From assembly GCA_027625915.1 (NCBI GenBank), contig JANTQA010000045.1, positions 2,852,001 through 2,916,000 of the forward strand: a stretch of DNA of 64,000 nucleotides. The letters run 5' to 3'. Shown here piece by piece: positions 22,075 to 35,300 of this stretch (position 1 is the first letter of the stretch; each line of letters begins with the position of its first letter). The notes beneath the pieces were generated by a model that saw only the letters and a program-made list of their open reading frames with translations, had not been told where the DNA came from and did not search any database. A program made the position numbers and the translations under genes. This stretch comes from Anaeramoeba flamelloides (taxonomy: Eukaryota; Metamonada; Anaeramoebidae).

Positions 22075-23050
22075 TGTGATTTTTTTATTTTATTTTTATA
22101 TGCATTATTATTCTAAAAAATTATTTAAAAAATAAATTTTAATTATTTTTTTTGTTTGATTATTATTAAATTAAAATGTTAAAATTTTTATTTTAAAATG
22201 TGACGAATCGGAACTTTTAAAGTTATTGTTTTAAACATTCCTCATTTTTTAAGAAGTTACTAAAAATATTTGACTCGTTGATAAAACAGAAGAACAATAA
22301 TTTCGGTGTTTTATTCTGACCTTTTCCTATCCACAATATAAAATTAAGTTTCAATTTCCAAAAAAATGTTTCAACATCATTAGCAAAAACAAAGATCCTT
22401 GATTTGTTGTGTATTTATCCACCAATAATTAAATACTAAACATATTTTATACTCTTAGTGAGTGTTAAATGTTAATGTAACAAGATAAAAAAAACATTTA
22501 ATTTCTTTTTTTTTATTTTTATTGAGGAAGAAGAGTAAAAAACAATTATTTAATTGATCACACATTGAAGGAAAATCAAAATACTACAAATTTTAAATTG
22601 TTTTTTTTTTTGACGTAAATGGAAATTTTATTGAATCAAAAACTTTTCCAAATTTTATGGTAAATTTGAATTCTGTTTAGTGTACCTCTTGTTGAACTTT
22701 CCATCCATGTTATTTTAAAGGTATGTATTTATACCCTGCGTTTAACCTCGTATATTTTTCGGTGAAGTGGAAAGTTTAAGAGTGATAAGACTTTTTTGAT
22801 TTTATACCTTTTCAAATAAAATTTCGATTTTATTTTATGAAAATATTTTTGTAGACCTGAAATGAGAGCATTTTTGAAATAAAAAAAACTAAATTTGAAA
22901 TTTTTCACAGGATATATTTGCTTATCATTTTTTAAAGAGTAATTAATTCACATTATACAATAGATATAAGTAATTGTAACTGAGCTCAAAATATCGAAAA
23001 TTCTGAATTCTTTTATTTCAATTACAAAAAAAAAATTGAAATTGTTAAAA
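22075..23050. other. Spacer downstream of the TMEM181-like gene
   Basis: No gene is seen. Around 22700-22785 a weak inverted repeat (AACTTTCCA and TGGAAAGTTT about 80 bases apart) encloses a relatively GC-rich stretch, but nothing identifies it as an RNA gene. Confidence 0.35.
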
Positions 23051-23250
23051 TAGTCTCAGTTATATTTTTAATACACAAACTTTCAAGCTTTTTAAGGCAC
23101 AAAAAAATCTCTGATTGAAGTACATTTTATGGAATTTTTTGTTTTCCAAATTATTTTATTAGAATTTGAATTTTGTGTCGTTAATTTGAGAATTTTTTTG
23201 TACCTTAAATTTTGTTAAAAGTTTGTGTCTTAAAAATGGAACTGGCTGTA
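23051..23250. mobile_element. MITE-C copy 2
   Basis: 200-bp near-palindrome matching the copies at 6.67 and 63.04 kb. The right end, TGGAACTGGCTGTA, is well kept; the left end is more diverged. Confidence 0.7.
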
Positions 23251-24280
23251 TATACATTCAGAATAACACAAAAATTGTTGATTGTTTCCAGACTTTTTCA
23301 AACTTACAGTTTAACAATCTGCAGGATATTAGTTTCCGATATTCTTTCAAATTTCAAAAACTTTTTCAAAGTTTTATTAAGACAAAAAAGGGTAAAAAAA
23401 TGATTTAATAAAAGATATCATTTGAAGTGTGTTTATAATTCCATGTAGTTTACCAAATTAAAAATAATTGATTATTTCAAATAATTGAAACATTTTTTCA
23501 GAAAAGTGAAAAGCTCAAAAATGTTTTAAATAAAAGTTATTCAAAAGTTATAAAAGTCGTATAAAAAAAGTGAGTACTTTTTACAAACTTTTTTGAATTT
23601 TAGATTTTTGAAAAGTTAGGAATTTTTCAGAATTATAATTTTTTGAAAGTTTTTCTATTTGAAAAAAGTAATGGTTTAGCATTTAAATGTGGAAAAAGAG
23701 GTTGTAATGTGAAAAAACTCGATTATTTTTAAAAAAATTGTCACTTAATTATCACTTTTTCAGGTGAAAAGGATAGAATTGCTGATAATAATATTCTTGA
23801 ATGAGTTTACATAATATGGGTTAAATTAATTCACATTTAATTTCCTTTCCAAAAAAAAAGGGAAATTTTCACAATTTCCTATCCTATGATCCTCACAAAA
23901 TTTAATTTTATACTTTGATAATTTCCATTTCAAATCTATAAACATAAAAAAATTACATGTATCTCTTTTAAATAGGTTTTACCTTCCCTCTACAAGTCTG
24001 TTATGTTTTAAATATTCAATTTGTGTTTGAAAATCCTTCACAGTCATTTAATTTTTTAAATTTTCATTAAAAGATTCTATTTTAAAAATTTTTATTTTTT
24101 TGTTTTTGTTGATTTAAACTTTGAAAATTAGTACTTTTCTATATCCAATTTCTTCAGAACCACAATCTTTTTAAGAAGAGAAGGGGAAAAAACATATTAA
24201 ACCATTCTCCAGGACGTAAAATCATATTCCTTAAATTAAACAGAAAACTTTAAAAAATTCTGATTTGTTATTTGAATATT

Positions 24281-24834
24281 TAAGATTTACAACCCCTGAA
24301 ATTTGAAAAAAGATTATCTTGTGTAAGGTGCAGTGAATAGTTAATTTTAGTATTTAGCTGATCGATCTTGTGCTTGGTATGAGTTTTTAATAGTGGCTGA
24401 AAATGGCAATTTTTGACAATTTATTTTTTTTTTTTCGAAATACGATTTGACGAGTTTAAGATTGATAGGTGTTCAAGAATAACTTTTGATTTTTGGGTTA
24501 TAGAAAATAATCTTGATTTACTTTTTTGTCAATTAATAAAATGAAAAAATAAACTTTTTAAAAGCTCACAATAAAACCAAACTTAATTAAAAATTTCAAT
24601 CAACAACCTACAAACTAGACATTTTTTTTATAACTTAAGTTACAGCCAATGAATCTTAAACTCGTCAAATCGTATTTCGAAAAAAAAAAAATAAATTGTC
24701 AAAAATTGCCATTTTCAGCCACTATTAAAAACTCATACCAAGCACAAGATCGATCAGCTAAATACCAAATTAACTATTCACTGCACCCTACACAAGATAA
24801 TCTTTTTTCAAATTTCAGGGATTGTAAACCTTTA
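24281..24834. mobile_element. MITE-D copy 1
   Basis: A 554-bp element with inverted arms of about 150-200 bp. The outer ends are TAAGATTTACAACCCCTGAA and the complement of AGGGATTGTAAACCTTTA. The inner arms include TGGCAATTTTTGACAATTTA and its complement. Related copies are at 26946-28035 (interrupted) and 43018-43575. The 68-codon frame on its right arm is an arm artefact. Confidence 0.8.
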
Positions 24835-25096
24835 GCTATCCCAAAAAAAAAATAATTCCTCACTTAAGTAAAATGAGTGATAAATTTCAAAACTTTAAGA
24901 GACAAATCTTTTGGGTTTTGATCTTTTTTTCCAATTAAAATTACAAATTATTTCAAAAACAAAAGTCTTGTATCTTAAAAAAAGTAACCATAATTTGTGT
25001 GCCATTCTTCTCTTTAAAAAATTTGGAAATTTATCATTTTTTTACTTTTTATACAATAAACTGTTTGCTTTGTTTTTTTGTTATTTTTTTTAGTAA

Positions 25097-28000
25097 ATGA
25101 ATAAAGATCACCAAAAATCACTTGACACGTGCTGTCAAAACCTTTACAAGGAAGAAACCAAATATTTTGATGTTATTAAAAAAATAAAAGATACTACACC
25201 AAGAATAAAGAATTACAAAACTAACAAATCGAAAAAGATCGATCACGCATTTGATAATATTTTATCCTTTCATGAAGAAGCACGTGAAGTTGTTCAACAA
25301 AAAATTAAGTATGCAACAGAAGGATTAGATACCATAAAAATCTTGATTAAAGAATATGTCCAAAAGGAATTAATTACAGAATTACCAAAGTGGGAAGGAT
25401 CTGGGTATGAAATTTTTTTTTAATCCCATTTTTGAACTTTTTTAACCGACCAGAAGATAACAAAACAAAAACGACTTGAAACAAAACGTAAATAACAATT
25501 TTGGTTAATTGTTTTTTCACAATAAAGAATCCGATCAAACGTTGAGTGTTTTGGTTTACAGGTACTGATATTTTAAAATGTGAGTACTAAAAATTTTAAA
25601 AAGAGCTCTTCTCAATGGACAAAAAATGGTGAGATCAACAGTTTGAAACTTTTGGTTATCACTGTTTTAAACAAATCTTACAGGTATTTGGTTATTCAAT
25701 GTAAAAAATGAAAAGTAATTTTAACAAAGGTTTCTCAAATTGTTTGGTCAATTTTTGAAACAGATAGAGTGACACTTTTTGAAAAGCCGTGTTCATCACT
25801 TTTTTTAAAAATGGATTTAGTTTCATCTTCTCTTTTTTTAAAAATATGTTTGACACTTTCGTTTAGAACCCCAACTCAAAATCATAGTAAAGGAATCTCT
25901 AAAAATATCCTGACGGAATAATTTCTGAAATTTACTTAAAATAACTAGTTTCAATTCCTTGTTTTGAAAATAAAAGCAAATACAGCCATTTTAACGCATG
26001 TGTGAATCGTAGGTATTTCGAGATGTGTTGGAAAACACCCCAAGTGCATTTATAATTCTTTGAACCTATTTTAAAGTAATTTGAAATTCAAAGACAAGCA
26101 ATTATATCTGAGAGCAAAAAAATGAAAGCTCAATGGAGACTGAAAATTTTCAAAAAAAAAAAAGAAAGTTGATATAAAATAATTTTTGTTAAGGGATTAG
26201 CGTCACCATATATTCTTCTATAGTCAAAGTAAGTTGTAATTTTGTGTATATGATATTAGTGCGACATGGTTCACATGAACTATAAAAAATCTATTATAAA
26301 TCTTATTTTACAATACATTATTTGAATTTTTTTGCGAAATAACAAAGTAAAAATTTTCATTTTTGAAATTATTTTTTTTTTATTTAACATTCCAAATCTA
26401 GAGAATAGAAACTCCAAATAATAGTATTCCAGAATTTAATAATTCATATTTAACACTTCCAAATGTAACTATTTTGTTAATTTTATAATTTCAAAGATTA
26501 ACTCAATAATCATCAACATAAAAAACCCAAAACTGATTAGTTTTGGTTCCTTTTTATAAATCTAATTGTAACATCAATATATTTCCAAGATTTGAGAAAT
26601 AATTTGTCAAAAGAATCTATTGGTTATATTATTTAATTTTTTAAAAAAATTAACTTTTTTAGCAACTAATCTACATTTCGAGACAAATTTAAGAAAGATA
26701 TTTTTCAACTTTGAAGTCTGAATATTGATAATCCATCCTTTAAATTTGTGGCTAAATGTAGATTTTTTTCTGAAATTCTTGGGATTTTTTACTAATACAA
26801 AGATCTTTTTTAATTGATGAGATCAACAAATATTACTACTTTACTTAATCTATTTTGTAGAGACATTAAAACCATGGTTCACTAATTCGATTACACTCAA
26901 TAACATCTTATTTTTAATCTTAGACTTCTCCTTGGCAGACGATAATCCCTTAAGGTTTACCATCCCTGAAGAACGAAAAAAAGATTATCTTGTGTTAGGT
27001 GTGGTAGTATGTTATTTTGGTTCTTAGATGATCGATCTTTACTTTAGTATGAAATTTTAATGTTGGTTCAAAAATGAAATTTTTCTTTTTTCATTTAGAG
27101 GAAATCTCAATTGATGAGTAAAGGACTAGTAATTTGAAGGAAAACCCCAATTAAAAATTTTTAATATACCAAAATTCAATCTTTGAAAAAATAATCTTAT
27201 TTAATCAAATTCTCTAAGAAATACCAAATTAGAACCAAACACTAATTGAAATGTTAACAATTGTTTATAAATTACAATACCCACAAAACATAAAATAATT
27301 AATTATTAATACTAATAAATTATTGGTGTGTTAAAAATTTTGGAGATTGGCTAACAAAAAAATGTATTGCTAATTTTTTTTGAATTCTATAACATTTTAT
27401 TGATCGATCAATGATCAGAGACTATTGACTAATTTTATTTGAGTTCATCTCTTTTGAAGAATCCAACTTTAACCACATATCAATCGATCGAAAATAATTT
27501 TTTTTGAAAGAAGCAAATTAAGTAATTCAAAAAATCTAAACAAAAAACTTAAAGATGAAAAAATGATTTTCATATTTAACAAAAATAAAAAATTATTTCG
27601 AATTTGAATGAAATTGTATTATTGTGATTCTTTTAACTGTTTTAACTGTTTTAAAATTTTTGGATTTTAGTTAATTTCATAAAAATTATTAAGTTTTGGG
27701 TTGTAAATTGAAATTTTTAAATAAATCTTTTGTTTTATTTGAAGCTTTTAAAAAAATTATTATTTTTTTTATTCGGTAATTGAGTAAAAGAGAAATAAAA
27801 ATTCTAATTGAAAACCCAAAAATCAAATTTTTTTTATAACCACTTTTCAATCTATTAGTCTTGCACCCATCAATTCGGATTTAGGAAAAAAATAACAAAA
27901 ATTTCATTTTTTTACAAACATTAAAATTTCATACTAAAATAAAGATCGATCAGCTAATAACCAAAATAATAAGCCTCCATACCTAACACAAGATAATCTT

Positions 28001-29181
28001 TTTTTCAAATTCCAGTGATTGTAACACTTAAATGAGGTTTAATTTTTTTTAAATTTTGTTCATCTTTGAAATATGTTGCCAAAAGGAAACTGTTAGAAAA
28101 GAAAGGTAACAGATATTTCAAAAAATATTTCCATTGAAAGAAATTGTTGTTTCTTGACTAAATTCTAAAAAAATTGAAATGTGTTTGATCCTAGAGAAAA
28201 AAGAAATGCTCCAACTTGTACAAACAATTATATTTTTTTTTTTGAATTTCAATGAAAGTTTTCTTTTTTTTTTTTGATTTTCATTGAAAATTTTCTCAAA
28301 CAAGATCTAAAAATGTCTTCAAATTGTATTAATACAACCAAAAATAAAAAAAATTCTGTTTCAAAAAAAAATACTCTTGAATGAAGTAAAAAAAGTTCAG
28401 TAAAGCTTAATATTTTATTAATATAAAGTTAAAATCGATTCAAAAAATTAGCCATTAAAGACTTTTTTTTTTTTTTTTTTCTTCCAGCTGTTTCAATAAC
28501 GATAATTTTAATTTGGTTTTCATAATAAAAAGTGATGGCATTTCTAAAATTTATTTGAGGATCCTTTTCTTGTTGGAAGCATAAAAAAAGATTGTTTTGA
28601 GTAAACAAATAAAATGAAAATGAAAGAGGGAGAAGTTAGTTTTACTGTGATCTGTATATTTAAAGAAAACATTTTTTTTCGAATTCTATTTCTTTTTCCT
28701 TTCCATTTATAATTATAGAAACCCACCACCCTTATGCGGTAAAATATCACCACAAAGCAATTATCTTGCGTCGAATGGTGATATTGTTGCAGCTTCAATA
28801 CCGGAAGAAAATACAGGATTTTCAATTATCCTTTGCCATGTAAAAAATTATTCAAAAAAAAATCAAGAATATAAATTAGTAGACTTTTTTGAGGATCTCA
28901 ACAAAGGGGCATCATATTACACCCTTCCAAAAGAAGATGTTATCCCACTTCCAAGAACTTTGTCAAAAAAGCACCTTTCTCAAACAGAATTTTCAAAAGA
29001 TGAAAAAGTTTTGGCTGTTTATCCAGAAACCACAACTTTTTATCCTGCAATTGTTTTAGAATCTCCAGGATCAAGGTCAAAGAAAGGAACGTCTACTTTT
29101 TATTACTCACTTCGTTTTGTTAATGATTTTGTTGAACAAATTGAGGTATATGCTCGATTTGTAATCCCTCTTCGAAATTAA
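25097..29181 (+). CDS. SGF29: SGF29-like SAGA-associated tandem Tudor protein
   Basis: Two exons, 25097-25404 and 28719-29181 (phase 2, GT-AG), encode 256 residues ending in TAA. Residues 1-95 form a charged coiled-coil region. The junction gives LPKWEGSGNPPPLCGKI, matching the conserved LPLW...PPPLCGAI stretch of animal SGF29. The C-terminal half is the tandem Tudor (SGF29_C) region: GDIVAASI, EYKLVDFFEDL, YTLPKEDVIPLP, then VLAVYPETTTFYPAIVLESP, corresponding to the animal VLALYPQTTCFYRALI. In the family this domain binds H3K4me2/3 and links it to the Gcn5 acetyltransferase module of SAGA in the nucleus. The 3.3 kb intron carries repeats. Length is close to the human 293 residues. Confidence 0.93.
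26300..26930 (+). repeat. Repeat P copy 1
   Basis: It resembles 60860-61310 in the same orientation; the clearest shared words are CTGATTAGTTTTGGTTCCTTTTTAT here and a near match there, with CATAAAA(A)CCC before them. A further stretch with AGATCTTTTTTAATT(G/C)ATGAGATCAAC recurs at 62.44 kb. The nature of this repeat is unknown. It lies inside the SGF29 intron. Confidence 0.5.
26946..28035. mobile_element. MITE-D copy 2, interrupted by MITE-A
   Basis: The left arm (AAGGTTTACCATCCCTGAAG) and right arm (AGATCGATCAGCTAATAACC, then CAGTGATTGTAACACTTAA) match MITE-D copies 1 and 3. The MITE-A copy inside is about 530 bp, and removing it leaves roughly 560 bp, the usual MITE-D length. It lies in the SGF29 intron. 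Confidence 0.75.
27143..27674 (+). mobile_element. MITE-A copy 4, nested in MITE-D
   Basis: The left end starts AACCCCAATTAAAAATTTTT, and the right end contains TTTTAAAATTTTTGGATTTTA. The centre includes TTGATCGATCAATGATCAGA and matches copy 7 most closely. Confidence 0.7.
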
Positions 29182-29789
29182 TATAAAATTACAAAACAAT
29201 TTTACATAACTATTTTTTTATTTTTTCACTTTTTTTGTAAAAACATTTTCTTTTATTTTTAAAAAAATTTACTCTAATTTGACAACTTTAAACATTATTT
29301 ATCATCTCATAAAAAATTCATTTGTTTTTATTAATATTATTGAAGAAGTGTAAATTACCCTTGAAATGCTCTTATAATTAAATTTCCTTAAAGAAATTTA
29401 AACACAAAATCATATGATCCCACGATTATTGACTAACGAAAATAATCTTGAACGATATTGATTTAAAATCATTTCATTAAAGTTTAATTCTTTTAATTTA
29501 TTTAGAAATATCAAACTATTTTATCATAAGAATGACATACCCAAAAAAAAAAATATCAATAATTTCAATAATTTCCTTTTGTTTATTTTTTAAACATAAA
29601 GTACAAAATTTATTTGCATTTTTTATTTATTACATAGTAATATCTATTTAAAGCAGTTAATAAACGTTCTGAATTTTAGAATTGTTGAGCTTGATGGATA
29701 AAACAAGTATTTTTGTGATTTCATTAAATATTTTTGGTTTTTAATTATTTTCAAATATTGCTGTGACATGCCTAGTAGAATTCAATGTA
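29182..29789. other. Spacer downstream of SGF29
   Basis: No gene is recognised. About 29340-29440 resembles 12385-12480 (GAAGAAGTGTAAATTA word). Confidence 0.35.
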
Positions 29790-30190
29790 CGTAGAGTGCC
29801 CTCGGTTTTTTGTAATTTTAGAAAATAAAAGAAAATTTATTAATTTTTCTTTATATTTCAAAAATTAACAAAAACCTAATCGAGTTTTCTTGAGGTTTTC
29901 TGTTTTATCTCTAAAATCTATTAATTTTCGTTAGGTTTTTTTTGAGTTTTCTATTTATTCAGAAAATCAATAGATTTTCGTTAGGTATTTTTGAGTTTTC
30001 TATTTATTTAGAAAATCAATAGTTTTTCGAAATAAAATAGAAAACCTCAAAAAAAAACCTAGAACACTTCACAAATATACAGAAAACTCAAATAAAAACA
30101 CACAAAACTTATCCAGAATTTAAATGATTTAAGTAAGATCAAAGATTTTACTCAATTATTTTAAATTTTGGAAAACCTAAAAATACTCTC
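29790..30190. repeat. Repeat M copy 1 (hairpin-rich)
   Basis: It contains about three units of roughly 55 bp built on TTTTCGTTAGG, GAGTTTTCTATTTATT and AGAAAATCAATAG. A right half is complementary to them (AAATAGAAAACCTC). It closes with a hairpin of about 70 nt (30113-30180) whose arms read CCAGAATTTAAA and TTTAAATTTTGG. Related blocks lie at 35270-35830, 38470-38620 and 62085-62340. Confidence 0.7.
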
Positions 30191-30599
30191 CAACTGTTAG
30201 AATTCAATAATTTATTATCATTATAAATTTCCTTTATACAAAGCATAAATTTTTTTTGAATTCCAATTATTTTCATAATTAATTTTTTGATTAAATTTTA
30301 TTAATTTTTTCAAGAGAGGACAGAGACAATTTTTTAAATTTATTATTAGTTTTAATTTTCTTTTAATTTAATGAAATTATCATATTTTTGAAAACAAAAT
30401 TCTGTATTGTACTAAGAATAGGTGAATTTATGTTTATTTTACATATTTCAGTAATACATGAATTAATCCAAGAATTCAAATAATTTTGGGTCATTGTTTT
30501 ATAATTATAATTTCCCACCCATTTGTAAATTGGTTTAATATAATAGATTTAAATAATCTTACTTAACTTTATTTGTTAGTAAATTATTATTAAATAATT

Positions 30600-31230
30600 A
30601 TTTATAATTATTATAAGTTTCTTTTATCCTTTTACTAATATATATATATATATATATAATGTGAAATTTAATATGAATAAATACCTAAAAATTTATTCTT
30701 TGATAAATCTTGTGATATTTCAATTTTAACTTTATTGGGTTTTAACCCAAATTGAATTATTCTTTCATATATTAAATTTCATTTCCTTTTAATTGATTTT
30801 CATTTCCTTTTATAATTTATATTAAATCATCTACAAACATTTGACAATTATTTTTTATTTATATTATCTTTAATAAAAGAAAAAGTGAAATTAGAGTAAA
30901 TATATTAGGCGCTAAAGGATCACCTTGAAATATAACAAATCCTTTAACAAGATACTATTTTAAAAAAAAAAATTTCTGAATAATTTTATTTAAAATAAAT
31001 TTCTATATTGTTTTTCAAATTAATGTTAAACCAATTAAATCAAAACATTTAGCTATATCAACGTTGTTATATAGGTTAAAAAATCATTTGTTTTTGAGAA
31101 TTCTTGATTGGTAAGGTATTTTTTATATCAATTCTCACAATTTAATAACAACTCTGATCCTCTTTTCAATTTTTTTTTTATTATTAAATGATATCTGATA
31201 GTTTCAAATATTGAATACATTTGATTAAAT
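30600..31230 (-). mobile_element. LINE reverse-transcriptase remnant
   Basis: On the minus strand three reverse-transcriptase blocks appear in the right order and spacing. VDIAKCFDLIG (31063-31028) corresponds to motif A. FQGDPLAPNIF (about 30933-30900) corresponds to the conserved QGDPLSP block. MFVDDLI (30840-30821) is the catalytic F/YxDD motif C. Several stops and frame changes lie between and after them. A following KNKFLGIYS corresponds to the KYLGI block after the palm. It is probably an older relative of the LINE whose tail is at 8.2-8.9 kb. Confidence 0.8.
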
Positions 31231-31504
31231 AATCAATGAATTATTACATTTCTATAAAAATAAATACTACAAAACAAATTAAACTATTAATAACCGCAGT
31301 TTATTTTTTTTATCTGATAGTACAAATTTATTTTTTTTATATATCTCTCATTTGTTATTTTTAATTTTATAAAGTTTCTCTATTTAATCTTGTTTTGGAA
31401 AACTAAATAAAGTTTAAACTACTTATAACATCTGTGTTTATTTCTATATAAAACCGAAGTTACAAATTTTGTCACTTTGGAATTTTTTCTGTAACGGGTA
31501 AAAT

Positions 31505-32091
31505 GCTATTTTTTACTAAATCAGGAACAATTAACACAATATAAAAAATTCTTATTCTTGAACACCTGAAAAAAAAGTTAGTCCGATAACTATTTATTCA
31601 TTTTGATTCAAATTGGAAATAATTTTGATTTTTTGTAAAAAATTAGTATCATTTTTTTGTTTTTTATTCTTTTAGTTTTTCATTTTTTCCAATTAAGTAA
31701 TCTCTTTTGTTAGATCAAAAAAAAAATTGGATGATTGATATTAATGAAACTCGGTTTCTTTGAATAGAAAAGCTCAAATATAAAATTATTTTATGGTCTC
31801 GAAACCTTATACTCAATCAATAATTGTTAATAGAAATTTATCAAATGTAATAATACCTCTTTTTGTTTAGCCCATCTCCAAAATTTTTGTACAGAGTATT
31901 TATTTGTATTCACAATTTATAATTTTTTATTTTTATTTTTTTTTTTGGATTTTGTTCATTATAAAGAATTGTAAGCATTCCAATTAATTAATTGTTCTAA
32001 TTTAGTTTTTCGAATAAAATTTATTTAAGATTTTTTATAAAAAAAAATTAATTTTTTGGTGTGTAAAAAAATTTCATCCAGAGTTTATATT
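31505..32091 (-). mobile_element. MITE-A copy 5 (inverted)
   Basis: Read on the minus strand it begins at about 32091 with ATATAAACTCTGGATGAAAT and matches the centre of the family, including the CATCTCCAAAATTTTTGTAC word on the plus strand. It lies about 240 bp beyond the 3' end of the following minus-strand gene. Confidence 0.6.
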
Positions 32092-32332
32092 TTTTTTTAC
32101 TTCAGATTAAAAAATCAGTCTTGAGGAACAAATATTAATTTGTAGAAAATATAAATATGTTTTTTTGGCAAATTACCTAAATTGAAAAATGCAATCTTTC
32201 TAAAGCTACCGTGGATTTTTATAGATAGCTATTTTTAATATGGATATTGATTTTTTAACAGTTGAAAATGAGAATAAGAAAAAAAAGGAAGGAATAAAAT
32301 AAAAAATGTATTTATTTTAAATAATTATATTC

Positions 32333-35300
32333 TTAATTTTCTTCTATATTTTTATCTTCAAATTTGATATTGCTGTCTTCATCTATTAGATTATTTTCCA
32401 GTCTATCACTCTCAATTGAACTCTCGCTGTGGCTAATATGGCTGCTTTGAGTTAAATTGTTTTCACTATGGTTTATTTTTTCCTCCACGTCATCCTCATC
32501 ACTATCATCGTTATCGCTATCATCATCCTTGTAAATTGGAATGAATCCTTTATATGTTTCACCCTTTTCTCGTACTAAGAAAATCATGAGTATCAATGTT
32601 ATTAGAAATAAAATTGAAAGTATAATAATCAAAAGGGAAAGGCCTGCAACGGTGGTAGTATAAGCTGGTCCCAAAGAAGTTAGATCCACCGAAATGGAAG
32701 CTGATTTTGTTGAATTCGATGTTGCTTTTAAAGCAAGTTGTACAATTTCTGGATTGTTATTATTGAGAGTATCTTTAGAAATCGTTGACGTTGAATGGCA
32801 TCCTTGATCTGATTTGGATTGTTTTAATTTTATGAGATTTTTTGAGTCTAACGTTGGATTTTCTAGCCCTTTACTAATATATACATTAATGTCACATGTT
32901 TCAGTATCTAAATTTAGAGATAGCTCTTTTCCATCTTGATCTAAAGAAAAATGAAAGTATTTTGGATCTGTATTTGTTAAATAATAAAATGTTCTTTCTG
33001 GTGCAACTTCAAGCTTTGTTGCTAATTTTATTAATTAATATTTTTTTTTTTTTTTTAATTTGAGTTTGGAAAATCACAAGAATAGATTAATTATACGAAA
33101 AAGAAAATGTAAGTCAATCATTAATAAAGAAATAATAGAATATATAATTTTTTTTTAAGTAAGGTTGGAACGTGGAAATTTATTGAATTATGTTTTGATA
33201 ATAAAAATTGATTGAAATTTTAAGACCAAAATAATAATCAAGGGGAATTGCATTTAAAACTTTTCAAAGTGTTGTAGAATAAAGAAAAGTATCGTAGAGG
33301 GCCTGATTTTTTTTTTTAATTATTATTTTTGAGAGTAAATCAATATATTTTCAAAACAAAAACTGGTAAGTTGAGAAAAGCGCATTTCAGTTTTTTTTAA
33401 TTTGAGAAATAAAAAAAACAAAAATCTCTTAAGGGATCAGTACTCTACGGCAACATGGCAAAATTTTAATGTATTTTATTTGATAATATTCTCTAAATAC
33501 AAATTTTGGAGATACAAAGTGTCAAAAAATTCTGATCGACAAAGAAACCTCATAAACAGAAAGTTTTTTTCAGTGAGATCAATTTTTTTTTCCATTTTTA
33601 TTAAATAAGAAAAAATCTTTATATTAATATTATTTCTTGCATTATAAAAAAGTTTTTACCTTGTTTATTACTATTTTCATCATTATTGCACAAGATCAAG
33701 TCTTTTTTACCAGGAATATTAATGAAAAAGAATTTTTTTTCTTTTTTGAAATAATTCTTTTGGTGAACTAAAAAATTGATTTATTCAACCAATTGAAAAA
33801 CATTTGTATTTTTTTCAGAAGGATAGTAGTTTTAAAACTATTAAAATTTCAGGTCATTTACAAATTTTTACTTAGAAATTGTGTTTTTGTTCGAAGATAA
33901 AATTAGATTTTTCAATATAACATTTTTTTGATGATATTTGAGAATTAAATAATTTTATCTTCAAAATTCATAATCAATTTTTTTATTGTAAAAATGATTT
34001 AAATTGTTATAATGATTTCTTTTGTTTAAAATCAAACAATTTGTTGAAAAAATTCAAAAATTTTTGGCAATTATTTTTTTCATTTTTTTGGAAACCCGAA
34101 AACAGCTTTTAGTCAATTGAAAAGAATAAAAAATTTTTGCTTATTAGATCTAAATTTCCTTGCTAAGATTTTGTTAAAATTTGATCAAAATTTCATTTAG
34201 ATAATCACCTATACCTCAATTAGTTTTATTGGCTGAGATTTGAATTGAAATATGAATAATTAAAAATAATAACACAATAAAAAATTTTCTTTCAAAATCA
34301 AGACTTTCCAAAATAAAACGAAAAATAGTGTTTTCCCATTTTCAAGAATTAACCTAATTGTTAATAAAAATAATAAGTTTTTTTTTTTGGTTTTGTATTC
34401 GAAATTTTGGTGAATTTTGGATTTCAAAAAATAAAATCAATTTAATAAATTGTTTAGATGAGGTTAATCTCATCCATTTCATAAGTCGAGACACAAATTA
34501 GAAAAAAAAATTTTGTGAGATCTGAATATGATTTCATTTTATTTTTAAAAAATACTACTCCCATAAATTTTTCCTTTGATTTATAAAATTAAAAGAAAAG
34601 ATCGGGACTACACAATATTTGACGACACTAGATGGTACTTGCAAAAAAGTAATGGTAATTATTCTAGAATGAAAAGAATTGAGGAAAATCATTATTAATT
34701 TTTCATTATTCTAATAATAAAAAAAAAAATAAATCATGGAAATGTGGATTACTTGTGATTTTGGGTTTTATTCAGAAAAAAGAAAATTAATTCAATTTCA
34801 TTTATGAAAAAAAAAAGGGAGAGAAAAAATTAACACTACACAATCATGAAAAAAATTTTTCAAAAAAAAATTAAACATTTGCTAATTTTTCACTTTTCAA
34901 TAACTTCAATTATAATAAACACTATTGATTAATAAAAGATCATTGATCAAAAATTATTTTGAAAGATATTTTACAATTTAACTTGAAAAACCCAATTTTC
35001 CAGGTGTAGAAAGATTGTTTTTTTAAATATGATAGTTAAAAATTTGAAAATTTTTTTGCTTCTAGCTAAGAGGTTATTTTATTATATTTTAAACCTATTT
35101 TAAATTTAATAGATATCTTTCAAATAGGGAATCAATTATTTTGACAATTAAAGAATTATTTATTAAAATTGAAAAAAATATTTTTTTTTTGTTTTTTCCA
35201 TTAGGTTTTTTTTAAATTTTGTAATAAACTGAAAATTTTTATAAATTTTCAGTTTATTTCAAAAAGTAAAAAAAGCCGCAGTTAGCTTTTCCAGAATTTA

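Noticed and set aside
22690-22790. Possible structured RNA around a weak inverted repeat
   Set aside because: Only a 9-10 bp stem could be found, and there is no promoter or family signature.
24649-24855. 68-codon frame just upstream of SGF29
   Set aside because: It lies wholly in the right arm of a MITE-D palindrome and recurs only as part of that repeat.
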